Positions 22,690-35,000 of a DNA stretch of 64,000 nucleotides are shown piece by piece. The translations under genes and the position numbers were made by a program. The notes beneath the pieces were generated by a model that saw only the letters and a list, made by a program, of their open reading frames with translations, ran no database searches and was not told the DNA's origin. The stretch is from positions 1-64,000 of the forward strand of contig SWDT01000215.1 in NCBI GenBank assembly GCA_009193035.1. Reading direction: 5' to 3'. The first letter of the stretch is position 1; the number at the start of each line of letters is the position of its first letter. Origin of the DNA: Halicephalobus mephisto. Its lineage: Eukaryota; Nematoda; Chromadorea; Rhabditida; Panagrolaimidae.

Positions 22690-23205
22690 TTAGAAATTAA
22701 CTTTTCTGCGAATTTCGTCGAGAGGAACGACTGAGGAGAACTCGTGATCGTGGAAAATAGTTTCTCGAACGACTTTTTCATCCACCTTGATCCTCTTTTT
22801 GCCTTTCTTCAGAATCCCGTCTTGTTCCACAGTTGTCAGGAGATCGATGACGAGTCCTTCAACGGCTCCTCGAAGGAAGTGCTTTGCTCTTCGTTGAAGT
22901 CGGTAGTTACTAGTAAGTCTTGTGATTTCTGAGTACATCATCGTCGATTTCTGTGTGGAAATTTTACGAGAATTTCCAGAAAGTCGTTTTCTAATTAGTT
23001 CTATATCACTGTAAATTTTCGGATTTCCTTCGGTTTCTGGACCGTAGTTGAGGAAACAAATCTGATCGGAATCTTCATAAAGTAGATTTTTCTTCGGCTC
23101 AGAATCATCCAGAAAAAAATATTCATCGTTATTATCACCTTCTCCAGATTCTTTATTTTCAGGATTTTTTTCGTCGAGACCACTTTCGTTCATTTCCGGA
23201 AGCAT
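22690..23205 (-). CDS. putative H2A-like histone-fold protein (171 aa)
   Basis: One uninterrupted reading frame from ATG 23205. The first 60 residues are strongly acidic (for example ESGEGDNNDEYFFLDDSE). The last 80 can be read against an H2A-type histone fold: a short helix (SEITRLTSNY), a basic loop (RLQRRAKHF), a long central helix (LRGAVEGLVIDLLTTVEQDG), a basic loop 2 (KKGKKRIKV) and a third helix (DEKVVRETIFHDHEFSSVV). This matches the order and spacing of helices in H2A and in H2A-like partners such as POLE4 and NF-YC. The assignment is by pattern only, and identity to any one family is low. It could be a variant histone, a chaperone-bound histone-fold subunit or a chance resemblance. 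It diverges from the next gene, with hairpin repeats between. Confidence 0.6.
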   Translation of the reverse strand: MLPEMNESGLDEKNPENKESGEGDNNDEYFFLDDSEPKKNLLYEDSDQICFLNYGPETEGNPKIYSDIELIRKRLSGNSRKISTQKSTMMYSEITRLTSNYRLQRRAKHFLRGAVEGLVIDLLTTVEQDGILKKGKKRIKVDEKVVRETIFHDHEFSSVVPLDEIRRKVNF

Positions 23206-23269
23206 CGTTTAAACGTTTAAAAAATTCTAATTTCGAAATTCATAAAAAAATTTGCATAAAAAGTGATAA

Positions 23270-23360
23270 GGGAGCTTGTCTAAAATATGTAAGGCTTACA
23301 GGAGGAAGGGGTCCCAGGAAAGCACCATGTAAGCCCTACATATTTTAGACAAGCTTCCTC
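23270..23360. repeat. hairpin repeat, copy 1 of 2
   Basis: Left arm CTTGTCTAAAATATGTAAGG and the following CTTACA pair with a right arm starting TGTAAGCCCTACATATTTTA and ending GACAAG. The loop of about 27 bases contains GGAAGGGGTCCCAGG. Almost identical to copy 2. Confidence 0.9.
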
Positions 23361-23400
23361 AGGGGAATTTCGTAAAAAAAACATTTTAATTTCCTATAAA

Positions 23401-23489
23401 GGGGTTTGTCTAAAATATGTAAGGCTTACAGGAGGAAGGGGTCCCAGGAAAGCACCATGTAAGCCCTACATATTTTAGACAAGTTCCCC
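23401..23489. repeat. hairpin repeat, copy 2 of 2
   Basis: Arms and loop are nearly identical to copy 1, 131 bases away. The flanks differ more than the hairpin itself. This could be a tandemly duplicated foldback MITE or a hairpin RNA locus. Confidence 0.9.
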
Positions 23490-23584
23490 AGGTGTGAGAT
23501 GGAGCCGAATATGAACTCTCGTCACGAAAGTCCCTGCTAGGGCGGTAGCGATTCCCGCCGATTTTGGAATCAAGTTTTGTAATG

Positions 23585-23670
23585 TTGTTTATATATTGGA
23601 TATCGTTGGATAAAAAGTGTGTTAAGAAGTTGTCTATCTCGCCGCCAGAGGGAGTTTATACTATATCAAA
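23585..23670 (-). repeat. interspersed repeat, inverted copy of 10921-11030
   Basis: CGCCAGAGGGAGT, AGAAGTTGT and a GATAAA-rich tract match the reverse complement of the 10.9-11.0 kb repeat. It is adjacent to the start of the nucleotidyltransferase gene. Confidence 0.5.
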
Positions 23671-23783
23671 GTGAAATTACACATTTTTGAAAACATTTAG
23701 TTTTTGATTTCTCTGATCTCGGAGATAAAGTTCCCGATCAGGTGGATTTGGCTCAATAAATCTAGTTTAATTCTCGATCAAAA

Positions 23784-25815
23784 ATGTGGAATTTTTTGAT
23801 TTTTTATATTTTTCTTATTTCTTCGGTTTTTTCCGAAATTTTGGATTTGAAAAATGTCTGTGACGACTTCGAAGAGGTAATTTTATTTTTATATTTTGAT
23901 TTATTTAATTTTAGATAAAATTAAAAAGTTCCTTATTTCCACAAGAAGGATCTGTCTACTTCAACTCCCTCATCAAACACAAGAAACTCAAAATTTTCTC
24001 AAGTCGAAACATGAAGCACAATTGGGACGAAATTTCAAAGTTACCCATCCTGGGCTTAAAGCATACTGTAAATATTTTCCATAATTTCCAAAAATCGTAA
24101 CTTTTGCTACAGTAACAAATGCGAATGTCACTATTGCTTAATTTTCGCAACAATTACCAACTTTGAAGAACAATATAACAATTGTTGGAATTTTTACGAC
24201 TATTTGGTATTTGTGACAAAAGTCACATTTATTACGAAAAATCGTAACGTTTGACAAAAGTCACATTGAATGTAAAAAGTTAAAAGATATTGTACAATGA
24301 AATTCTACGTAAATCTACTTGATTTTTCATTACAAAAAATTTACGAGTTTTTCTATGATAAAAATCACTTTTTATAACAGATAGTAACATTTGACAAAAA
24401 TTATCCCAAAACCTATATGGAAGTCACGAGATCCTTCGTGACGAAAATTCCATGTACTTGTTACATTGTCTTTCATGATAAAATTATAATTTTTTAATAA
24501 TGCTTAATTCAGGTAGAAGATTTTCAAAATTTCCTCAAAGATCAGAATTGTTTGTTTTTCCCCTGGGGCGGTTCTGTCCGGGACCTCGTCCTCGGCCGTT
24601 TCGTCGCTGACATCGATGCCCAAATTACCTGTGATCCTAGAACTTTGAGATTTTTTTGTGAAGAAAAATACGGTCTTCAAAACTGTCATCATCATCACAG
24701 AGGAAGTTATAAATTAGTCGTTGGAAGTTTTCCTTCAACAAAGATGGATTCTGGGGGAATATTCGTTCAACCCTTGGACCTCGCCCATTGGAACACCACC
24801 TTCGAAGTCAAAAAAGCCCAACTCGAGTACGTAGTGAACACTTTGGCCTACTACGTGGACCAGAACATCCTGATTGATGTTTCCGGGAAAGCCTTGGAGG
24901 ACGTCTGCGGATTCAAGATCAGAATCCCTGCTGATCCGCTGTTCTGGGAAGAGTGGATGAATGAAAACGCCATGAACAAGTTATTGAGGTAAGCTCAAAA
25001 ATGAATAAATTCAATTTAATTTCCATAACATAAAAAATAAATTTTTGAAACGGTTTTCTACTTCTGTCAACATCTCCGAGTTTTCGTGCTGAGATCTTCT
25101 CAATTCAAAAAATTCCAATTCTAAAATATTTTCGCTTCGAGAACATCTTTATTCTTTTAATTTTCGCGGTGAGATTATTTTCAAAAATTCAAATCTTAAA
25201 ATTGCTTTTTCTTAATTATTTTTATTTTTAAAATGATTTTAAATTTTCGTGCTGAGATCTGAATTTAAAAAATTCCAATTCTAAAATATTTTCGCTTCGA
25301 GAACATCTTTGTTTTTTTAATTTTCGCGATGAGATTACTTTCGGAAATTCAAATCTTAAAATTGCTTTTTCTTAATGATTTTAAATTATCGTGCTGAGAT
25401 CTTCTCAATTCAAAAAATTTAAATTCTAAAATATTTTCGCTTCGAGAACATCTTTGTTTTTTAAACTTTCGCGGTGAAATTATTTTTATTTCGATTGCAT
25501 TCCAGATACTGGAGTCTTCGTTCCAAAGGATTCTCACCTTTCGGAAAAAAAGTTCGTCAGTTTATCCTCCAACAATTGAAGTCCAACTTCAATCCCAGAA
25601 AAGCCCTCTTTTTCGTCTGCCACAAATTTTACGAAGGAAAACTTGACGAATCCGACAACTGTCAAGTCTTCAATTCCATCGACGTCGAAAAAAGTAATCG
25701 TGATCTTCAAAATTTTATTGACCTAATTTCTGAGGATTTTGGAAATTCTTCTTTCTCTCGAGGACTTCAGAATCTTTTCAAAGGAATGACTGTCAAGTTC
25801 CGGGCCGATCAGTAA
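23784..25815 (+). CDS. secreted protein with a poly(A) polymerase/CCA-type nucleotidyltransferase head motif (343 aa)
   Basis: Four exons join in frame: 23784-23876, 23915-24067, 24513-24988, 25506-25815. The N-terminus is a signal peptide (MWNFLIFYIFLISSVFS). Residues 98-117 read FPWGGSVRDLVLGRFVADID, which fits the class II nucleotidyltransferase head: GG-S/A-VRD-L-x-LG followed by an acidic D-x-D (115 and 117). In tRNA CCA-adding enzymes and poly(A) polymerases this holds the nucleotide and metals. A HHHH cluster follows near residue 149. Downstream motifs of CCA enzymes are not evident, so substrate and even activity are unknown. The family relation is inferred from the motif, the secretion from the leader. 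The stop is only 133 bases before the next ATG, so the two genes could be one operon. Confidence 0.8.
25060..25490 (+). repeat. direct repeats inside an intron of the nucleotidyltransferase gene
   Basis: Phrases such as TTTTCGCTTCGAGAACATCT, CGTGCTGAGATC and TCGCGRTGAGATTA recur three times in the 517-base third intron. This looks like a local tandem duplication of about 150 bases. Confidence 0.7.
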
Positions 25816-25948
25816 CGGTCCCGAAAGGAATGTTTCCGAACAACAGAAAACAAAGTGAATCATATTTAAAAAATATTTTTCGAACATTGTCAATTTCGAA
25901 AAACTCCTAAAAATTCGTTTTGAGACAATTTTGTAAAAATTTATAAAA

Positions 25949-26850
25949 ATGAAAATTTATTTTTTGTTTTTATTTTTGAAATTTATTAATTTAATTAACG
26001 GAGAATTTTCTGAAGCGAATTCTTTTTTGACTTTCCACGTTTCTGATCCAGAAGTCGTCGAGAAAGTCGGAAATCTCCAGAAAATCCTCACCGTTCTCGA
26101 CGGAAGATTCAATTCGACGAATCTGCAGCCGTTGAAGAGCCTTCATGTGACTTTGAATATTTTCAAAATTACAGATAAAAATTTAAATTCGTAAGTTTTC
26201 AATTTTTTTTATTTAAAAAATTTCCTTCAGAGCCACAGAAGCCCTCCAAAAATGCGCCAAATTCATCGGGATTTTTGCGGATTATCCATTAATTTTTGAC
26301 AAATTTAATGAATTCGAAAATGCAACACTGTATGCCGGGGTGGATGAAGCAACTGAAGACAATCTGAAGTGGATAGAAAGTATGTTTTTTTGTAAAAAAA
26401 ATTATTTTAAAATCCAAATTTTTAAAATTAAAATGAAAATTCTAAAAAAAATTTAAAATTTCGTGAATTCTGAAATTTTTCGAAAATCCTCAGAATCCGA
26501 TTCGGAGTTTTTAAATTTTCTAACATTTTGTAATTTTTCGAAAACTTGGATTCTGGAAGCTTCTAGAAAAATCTAAAAATTAATTCTGGTTTTTAAGAGA
26601 CTGTATTTCAGAAGTCTGCAGTCATTACTTCTCTACTCACAACATCACCCCACTTAGTCAGTACTCGTTCCATCCTCATATGACCGTAGTCGACCTCAAG
26701 CCTCATGACCCGGAATTGGCCAGAATCTGGAAGCCTTTCGTCAAAAACGCCCGAATCGGATCAACGGAGATCCACAGCCTCCAACTCTGCAAAATGAAAC
26801 TCAACGGATCCGATTACGAAACCATCGTCGAAGAATCCATCCATTTCTGA
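25949..26850 (+). CDS. secreted 2H phosphoesterase, AKAP7/LigT-like (209 aa)
   Basis: Three exons, 25949-26190, 26231-26379 and 26612-26850, join in frame. The protein has a signal peptide (MKIYFLFLFLKFINLINGEF) and both catalytic H-x-T/S-x motifs of the 2H superfamily: HVTL at residues 66-69 and HMTV at 153-156. The surroundings (NSFLTFHV; SFHPHMTVVDLKP; QLCKM near the end) follow the AKAP7 central domain. 2H enzymes hydrolyse 2',3'- or 2',5'-phosphodiester bonds in RNA ends, 2-5A or cyclic nucleotides; AKAP7 degrades 2-5A. A secreted form is unusual. It follows the secreted nucleotidyltransferase-head gene by 133 bases on the same strand, so the pair may act on a common extracellular nucleotide or RNA, which is inference. 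Confidence 0.87.
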
Positions 26851-27055
26851 AATCAAAAAAAAATCTCCTATTTTAAAATCAAAAAAATCATCCACTTCTG
26901 AAATAGAAAAAAATCATTCATTTCTGAAATCGAAAAAAATCATCTACTTCTGAAATCAAAAAAATCATCTACTTCTGAAGTCTAAGAATCCATCTACTTC
27001 TGAAATCAGAAAATCACCTATTTTTGAAATCATCCACTTCCAAAATCAAAAAATA
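26836..27055 (+). repeat. minisatellite expanding from the 3' end of the 2H gene
   Basis: The last codons and stop of the gene (ATCCATCCATTTCTGAAATC) are repeated about seven times downstream as units of roughly 25-30 bases (AATCATCTACTTCTGAAATC). The array apparently grew from the coding end and includes copies of the stop codon. Confidence 0.85.
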
Positions 27056-27059
27056 ATCT

Positions 27060-28028
27060 CTAAAATATTCAAAAACCGAATTTTTTAAAATTTTTCCATT
27101 TTTGAAAAAAGTAAATTTCGATTTTTTTGGGTAATCTTTTTCGTAAACAATTTTGTTCGAATTGCTTTGAAAATGATCTCAGTGAAATAAACTTATTTTT
27201 TTCGTGAAGTTTCCATTTTTAACATTTTCAGAAAATTTAAGCAAGATTTTTTTAAATTTAATTTAATTTTGGAAATATTGAAAAATAAAAATTCCAAAAA
27301 TTTCGAAATTCGTGTTGAAACTATTTTATAATATTTTTTTGTTTTTATAATTTGGTTCAATTTTATAAAAATTTCTGAATTTTCCGAGAATTTTGTAATG
27401 AATCTCAGAATTTATAAAAAATAAAAAATCTTCCAAAATCCATTTCAAAAATATTCAATTTTATAGAATTTAAAAAAAATTTTAGATATTCTTTAAATTT
27501 GATAATTTTTGGATTTTTTTCAAATTCAAAATTTTTAGATTTTCTTTATTTTAAAAATTTCTAGAATTTTCACTAATTTTCAAAAATATTTAGAAATTTT
27601 CGAAATTTTTAAAATCTTTCAAACTTTAATGAAATTTTAAATTATCTAAAATATCCGATTTTGAAAGGTTTTAAATTTCGTTTTGAGAAAACCTCATAAA
27701 AGATTTATTTTTTATTTTCAATATGGGATGACTGTAATCAAACATGTGTGAAAAATTTCTCCAAAATGTTTTTTTCGAAGACAATTCGATCAAAAATGAA
27801 TCGTCGATTTTCCATTATATTGATCAAAAACGTTTTTTTCAAAATTATTTTATTTTAAAAAATTAAAATTATATTTTTTCAAACGTCTTTGAAAATTTGG
27901 GATTTTTATTAAAAAATTACGATTTTTTTAAAATTTATTTTTTTAAAAATAATTTCAAAATTTTAGAAAATAAATTTTTAAAAAATATTTTTGTTTAAAA
28001 TTTTCGAAAAATCATAATTATTTTAAAA
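27060..28028. other. intergenic, AT-rich, no gene seen
   Basis: Low-complexity T/A-rich sequence with recurrent words such as AAAATTTTC. No exon or RNA gene is supported. Confidence 0.5.
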
Positions 28029-28178
28029 ATGTATTTTTTTATTTTTTTATATTTTTTTATATTTATTATTTTCTGCAAATCCAGACAAGTTTGTGGATCA
28101 AGCACATCTTCGAGGACAAATGCATGGATTTTCGGGATATTTTTAACAGCTGTTTTGTTTTTTGCTTCAATGCACTAA
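28029..28178 (+). CDS. possible small hydrophobic protein (49 aa), uncertain
   Basis: An ATG frame encodes a hydrophobic leader (MYFFIFLYFFIFIIFC), a short polar stretch with a Cys (SRQVCGSSTSSRTN) and a hydrophobic end (WIFGIFLTAVLFFASMH). An overlapping frame through the same bases, open from about 28086 after a CCAG acceptor, also reads as a membrane segment (LIFGLICFYFYLVRW). One of the two may be an exon, perhaps joined to a candidate terminal exon at 28689-28780 (ADVDPLVLDVIFILACFLY). I cannot decide between them, and both could be chance in AT-rich DNA. Confidence 0.22.
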   Translation: MYFFIFLYFFIFIIFCKSRQVCGSSTSSRTNAWIFGIFLTAVLFFASMH

Positions 28179-28559
28179 TTTTTGGCTTGATTTGTTTTTA
28201 TTTTTATCTCGTCAGATGGGGTGGAATCAATGCTCAAAAAAATTTCGAAAAATTGATTTTGATCAAAAACGAAAATTCAAAAAAGTTATTTTTTTTTGAG
28301 TTTTTCAAAAATCTTTTCTAATTAAAAAACCACAGTATTACTGTAGAAAATAAAAAAATCTAAAAATTAACATTTTTTAAAGAAATTTTACTTTTTAAAA
28401 AAAAATTTTTTTTAATTTTTTAAAATTATTTTTTAATTTTTTAAAATTATTTTATTTTTTAATTTTTAAAAATATTTTATTTTTAAATTTTTTAAAATTT
28501 ACTTTTTTTGAATAATTTTTGATTTTTAAAAATGTTTAAAACTAGTAATTATTCGAAAA

Positions 28560-28780
28560 AAACAGTGTTTTCCGGTCAATGATTGTCTTCGTCCAATGCC
28601 CTGAGGCAGTTGTTTCCGAGCCCTGTGGGCGTCCATGCCGATTTTTTTACGGAAAAACGCACCTGTTAACAATACTCTTTCGTTTCAGAAAAAGCCGATG
28701 TTGATCCTTTGGTCCTGGATGTGATCTTTATTTTAGCGTGTTTTTTATACACAATTATCGATTTAAAAATTCATTTTTAA
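28560..28780. other. high-complexity island with a TFAP2-like palindrome and a candidate exon
   Basis: TGCCCTGAGGCA at 28597-28608 is a near-perfect TFAP2-type palindrome. A TTTCAG acceptor at 28681-28688 opens a 30-codon frame ending at 28780. The island could be a regulatory element or a small terminal exon; evidence for coding is weak. Confidence 0.35.
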
Positions 28781-29374
28781 AATTAAAAAATTTTAATTTT
28801 CCAAAATCGAATAAAAATTGTAAAATTTTCGAAGATACTGTAGAAATTTAATTTTTCTGAGAATTTTGTAAAAATTTAAAAAATAATTTTAGAAAATTAC
28901 AGAATCAAAAAAATAATTTTAAAATTTTAAGAATTTTATAGATACTTCTGAAGTCCTCCAGAATACAGTAGAATATTCCAAATTTTCGAAGAAATTTTTT
29001 AAAAAATTTTAAATTTAAATTAAAAAATTTTTTTTTAAATTTTAAATTTTCTGAATTTTTTAGATTTTTTGAATTTCCAAAGATACGGTAGAAAATTACA
29101 AAATTCAGAAATAATCCTAAAATTTAAAAATTTCTCAAGCCTAGAATCTTGGGCAATTTTTGACTTTTTAGAATACAGTAAAAATTTTAAAATCATCAAA
29201 AGTTTTAATTTTTCAAAAATTATGAAAATCCTCATCAGGACAATTTTGAAATTTTAAAATTTTATAAAAAAATATTTTTAATTTTTAAAATTTCGAATTT
29301 TGGAAATTCGTGTCGAGACAGTTTTGTAAAAACACGTTTTCAGTTTTCATAGTAATGTAAATTTCAGCTTGAAG

Positions 29375-30094
29375 ATGACCGGCGACCAACAACCCCCTAC
29401 GGCAACGAGCAACAGAGTCTGTTGTTGCGGTCTGAAAACAGCAGCTTACATCGTTGCCGTCGTTGAAATCGGTCTTTGTGTTTTGGCCCTTTATGGTTTA
29501 ATCAGGAATTTCACCGTATTTGGAACTCCATACATTTTTTGGTTCATCGTAGGAATAATATCTTTGATTATAATCATAATCGCTATAATTTTCCTAATTT
29601 ACGCAATTCGAAAACAAAAAGCTCGTTATTTGATCCCACATTTATCTGCTCAAATTTTTTTGATCCTTTTCATGTTCATTGTGGTTTTCGTAACAGCTTT
29701 ATTGCTTCTTTTCGGAGCTTACAAAGGAATCAGAAGACTTCTCGGACACGGCGACCATCAAATGAGCGATTCCTCCACAGCAGTTCTAGGATATCTCATT
29801 ATCCTCGTTTATCTCGCTGTCGGAATCCTAGAATGTTTCTTTCTATGGATCATTTACAAACTTTACTTGTAAGTCAATCCACATAAAATCCCTACAGTAA
29901 CACCCTCTTACAGGCACTTCAAAGAGTACCAGCTGATCAAAAGCGGAAAAATCGATCTTTATGGAGTCGGTCCTGATGGCACCTACAGTAACGACTGGTA
30001 CATTCCTCCCAAGAATCAACACGCTTACGGAGGATCTCCTTCCGCCGGAGACGTCTACCCCTACGAACCCCCAGTTACCCCACCTCCTCAGTGA
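29375..30094 (+). CDS. four-helix transmembrane protein (224 aa), nematode family
   Basis: Two exons, 29375-29868 and 29914-30094, join in frame. A TTTCAG acceptor ends 7 bases before the ATG, as at trans-splice sites. A short cytoplasmic start with a Cys triplet (RVCCCGLK) leads into four predicted membrane helices at about 20-43, 52-77, 88-115 and 136-163. The 60-residue tail ends in Pro/Tyr-rich sequence (YPYEPPVTPPPQ), which may bind WW or SH3 domains. The architecture recalls LAPTM4-like or DUF7027-like nematode proteins of endolysosomal or plasma membranes, but I cannot name an orthologue. It converges on SNIP1, with 118 bases between the stops. Confidence 0.87.
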
Positions 30095-30212
30095 GTCTAA
30101 GGACTTCAGGAAATTTTTCTAAACATAAAATCCAAAATTTTCTCATATATTGATACTGCCATATTTTGTAACAAAAAAGTCAAAAATATCCATAACCTCT
30201 CAAACCACACCA

Positions 30213-31746
30213 TTAAAGTTCGAATTTCTCACCTTCAGGTTCTTCCTTAACAGAAAGCGCTGGTTTTTGTTCTTCATCGTCGTCTTCCGATTCTTCTTGC
30301 TTCATGTCTTCCATTGCAGCTCTAGCCGCAGTGGCGTTCAGGATGACAAAGGATCTCGAGGAAAATCCAAATTTGATTTCATCACCATGTTTGAGTTCAT
30401 AGTACCGACTTGGTTCGATTCTTTCGTCGTTGATATAAGTTCCATTCGAAGACTCCAAATCTATCAAATATGGTTTTGTTTTTCTACTTCTCTCTCCATC
30501 AGGTCTCGTGTACGGAAGGGACCTAAACTGAAGAGCAGCATGTTGCTTCGAGCAACTAGGATGATCCATCGGGAATTGACAGACTTTCCTGTCACGGCCG
30601 ATGAGGAAACACGATCTTCGATGAATATGCATCACCGCCAGAGCTTCTGGTTCTTGTCCTTCAGTGTTCTACAATGACAGATATAAAAATCAGAAATAAC
30701 TTTTGTTACAAAATCGTTTTCGAGTGGATTTTTGGGAAATAAAAAGGTCACTCGGTGATTATTTGGCGATCATGTAGGATTTTACAATCATGTTATAAAA
30801 TCAGAAATAAGTTTTGTCTTAAATTATCCCCGGTACGAATTATTAAAAATCTTTAGAAACTAAAATAATCTAAAAATTTGATCCTACCCAATGATGATTT
30901 CGTAATAATTGTTTTGGGTTATGTTCTTCCTATATAGATTCAGAACTTTCCAAATCGGATTACATGAAATACATAACTTTCTAATTATCGTCTAAAGTGG
31001 ATTTTCGTATATGAAAGTACTATCAGGTACTTGGAAAGTTGTAATTAACACTCATATACCATACAGGAAGCAGATTGCTGTGATTATAATTGTAAAAAAT
31101 AAAATTAAAACCAACTCTGAATGGATGAAGTTGCCAATGAGCCTTTGGAACCTTGGCTTCTGGCGGTTCTACGTACTTGACGACGACTCCATTGACCATG
31201 TTCGTGTCTTCTAGAAGTTTTCCAGAAGGCTTCAAAGAAGGCAATTCTTTCTCCACGGGTTCCTGGGGCTTCTCTGGAGCAGCCGGAATTCCTCCCCATG
31301 GAATTGGAGCTGAAATTTTATATAAATTTTCCCTAAAATGATTCAGCAAACCTTCAGAAGACAAAGTATCCTTCCCCCATTTGGATTCCCGGTCTCTGTT
31401 CTCTCTAGACCGTCCTCTAGTGTCGTCATCACGATCTCTGGATCTTCTTTCATCATTTCTCCGTCTTCTGGGACTGCTGCTTCGTCTTCTTTCCCTGCTG
31501 GACTCCCTTCTGCTTCTGCGATCACTTTCGTCTCTCCTCCTGTCCCTGCTTCTCCTTCTGGAGCTTCTTCTATCATCATCTCTATGTCTAGAAGAATCAC
31601 GATCCCTATCCGATCTTCTGTGTCTTCTTTCGTCATCGTCAGAATCGCGATCTCTGAAAACCAAGTTTCATATATCAATTTCGATCCAAATCCTAAACCA
31701 ACCTGCTATATCTTCTCCTTCTGTCGTGATCTCGAGAACTAGGCAT
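30213..31746 (-). CDS. SNIP1: SNIP1 homologue: Arg/Ser-rich FHA-domain RNA-processing factor (331 aa)
   Basis: Four exons in transcript order, 31746-31703, 31653-31352, 31309-31116 and 30668-30213, join in frame. The first 110 residues are dense in Arg/Ser/Asp (SRDRRRDESDRRSRRE). Then comes the conserved SNIP1 linker (GKLLEDTNMVNGVVVKYVEP, PPEAKVPKAHWQLHPFR) and an FHA domain with its canonical residues (LIGRDRKV, HPSCSKQH, LESSNGTYIN, KFGFSSR). A short acidic tail ends in EKFEL. Human SNIP1 belongs to the spliceosome-associated RES complex with BUD13 and RBMX2 and also modulates SMAD and NF-kB signalling. The FHA binds phospho-Thr. The gene lies 376 bases downstream of PCYT2 on the same strand but has its own E2F-like site. 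Confidence 0.96.
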
Positions 31747-31839
31747 GTTTAAAGTAAAATAAATAGAACAACAACGAAATAAAAAGAAAAATTAACGAAC
31801 AACAACGACGAGAAAAAAGCAAAATCAATGGTGAGTTTT

Positions 31840-31848
31840 GGCGCGAAA
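31840..31848 (-). promoter_or_regulatory. E2F-like site upstream of SNIP1
   Basis: On the minus strand TTTCGCGCC fits the E2F consensus TTTSSCGC and lies about 95 bases before the SNIP1 ATG. It suggests that SNIP1 has its own promoter rather than depending on PCYT2 read-through. Confidence 0.5.
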
Positions 31849-32020
31849 GAAATTTCTTGAAATAAAGGTTCTTTGACCTGTGTTTATATAAATTTTCTTA
31901 TTTACAGAGTTCTAAAATCCTCAACAAAGATTTCTCATATATCAAAAGTAAGTCACTATCAATAACGATAATTGCCATAGATTTTGCTTTTATTTTTTGT
32001 TTTAATTAGTCGTAATTTCT

Positions 32021-32026
32021 TTTATT
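32021..32026 (-). terminator. poly(A) signal of PCYT2
   Basis: AATAAA on the minus strand, about 95 bases after the PCYT2 stop. Confidence 0.55.
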
Positions 32027-32121
32027 TGAGCATCTGATAGGTTTTAAGGCAAGATAATATCATAGTAAATGAAGTAATCAAGACCATATAAGTGAATTTA
32101 GACAAGCGATATTCACAGAAA

Positions 32122-34124
<2,003 letters not shown>

Positions 34125-34275
34125 ATTCTAAAAAATTAAAAATAAGAAAAATTTTAAAAATTAAAAAAAATTCAAACAAAAACGAAAACGAAAAAGAAGC
34201 AGAAAACGGGCCGTTTTTTCGAGAGTCTGCAGCTTGGACAGCCGACGTCTGGGCTGCACGACAGTGGTCCCCAGC

Positions 34276-34595
34276 GACGTTTGCCCCTCTCCATTTCGCG
34301 AGATTTATTTTATTTTTATATTAATTTTTTAATAATTAAATTAAATCGACTTAATATCTCAGTTAAGTAAAAAGAGTTAAAAAAAATTTCAAAATCAGTG
34401 GGAACTGAAAAGAAAAATAGAGTGAACACGGCTGAGGAGCTGTACAACATTTGCCCTTCTCCATTTCGCGAGATTTATTTTATTTTTATATTAATTTTTT
34501 AATAATTAAATTAATATCTCAGTTAAGTAAGAAAGAATTATTTTTAAAAAAATTTTAAAATCAGTGGGAACTAAAAAGAAAAATGGGGAGCGAAC
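34276..34595 (+). repeat. tandem duplication, unit about 165 bases
   Basis: Two units, each with TTTGCCCYTCTCCATTTCG, CGAGATTTATTTTATTTTTA and ATATCTCAGTTAAGTAA, then AATCAGTGGGAACTRAAAAG. They lie just upstream of PCYT2. Confidence 0.85.
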
Positions 34596-34734
34596 ACCGC
34601 TGGGGGAAGTGTCATGCAGCCGAGGCTTGCTGGGCTTTCTCGTGTGTCGAGGTCTGTAAAACAGTCAATGTTAAAATAAAATTTTGCGCAATAATTAACT
34701 AAGCCGATCTGTCAGAATACTGCAAGCAAACTGC

Positions 34735-35000
34735 GAAATTCTTTCAAAAATTTTTATAAACATAAATATATCGAGCAATTTATTGGATTTTTGCGCGCAA
34801 ACTGCGGATTTTTATTTGAAAATTATTATAAACATAAATATACCGAGCAATTTGCCGAAATTTTGCGCGCAAACTGCGGATTTTTTCAGAAATTTTTATA
34901 AATATAAATATATCGAGCAATTTGTTGGATTTTTTCGGAAATTTTTACAAACATAAATATATCGAGCAATTTGTCGAAATTTTTGTACGTAAACTACGAA
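34735..35000 (+). repeat. tandem repeat, unit about 50-70 bases, four copies
   Basis: The unit contains ATAAACATAAATATATCGAG, CAATTTG and GCGCGCAAACTGCGGA. The order is the same in each copy; the third-to-fourth interval is shorter. Confidence 0.85.

Noticed and set aside
31338..31752. Ser/Leu-rich plus-strand frames up to 134 codons
   Set aside because: Antisense to the Arg/Ser-rich exon of SNIP1; repetitive codons keep all frames open.
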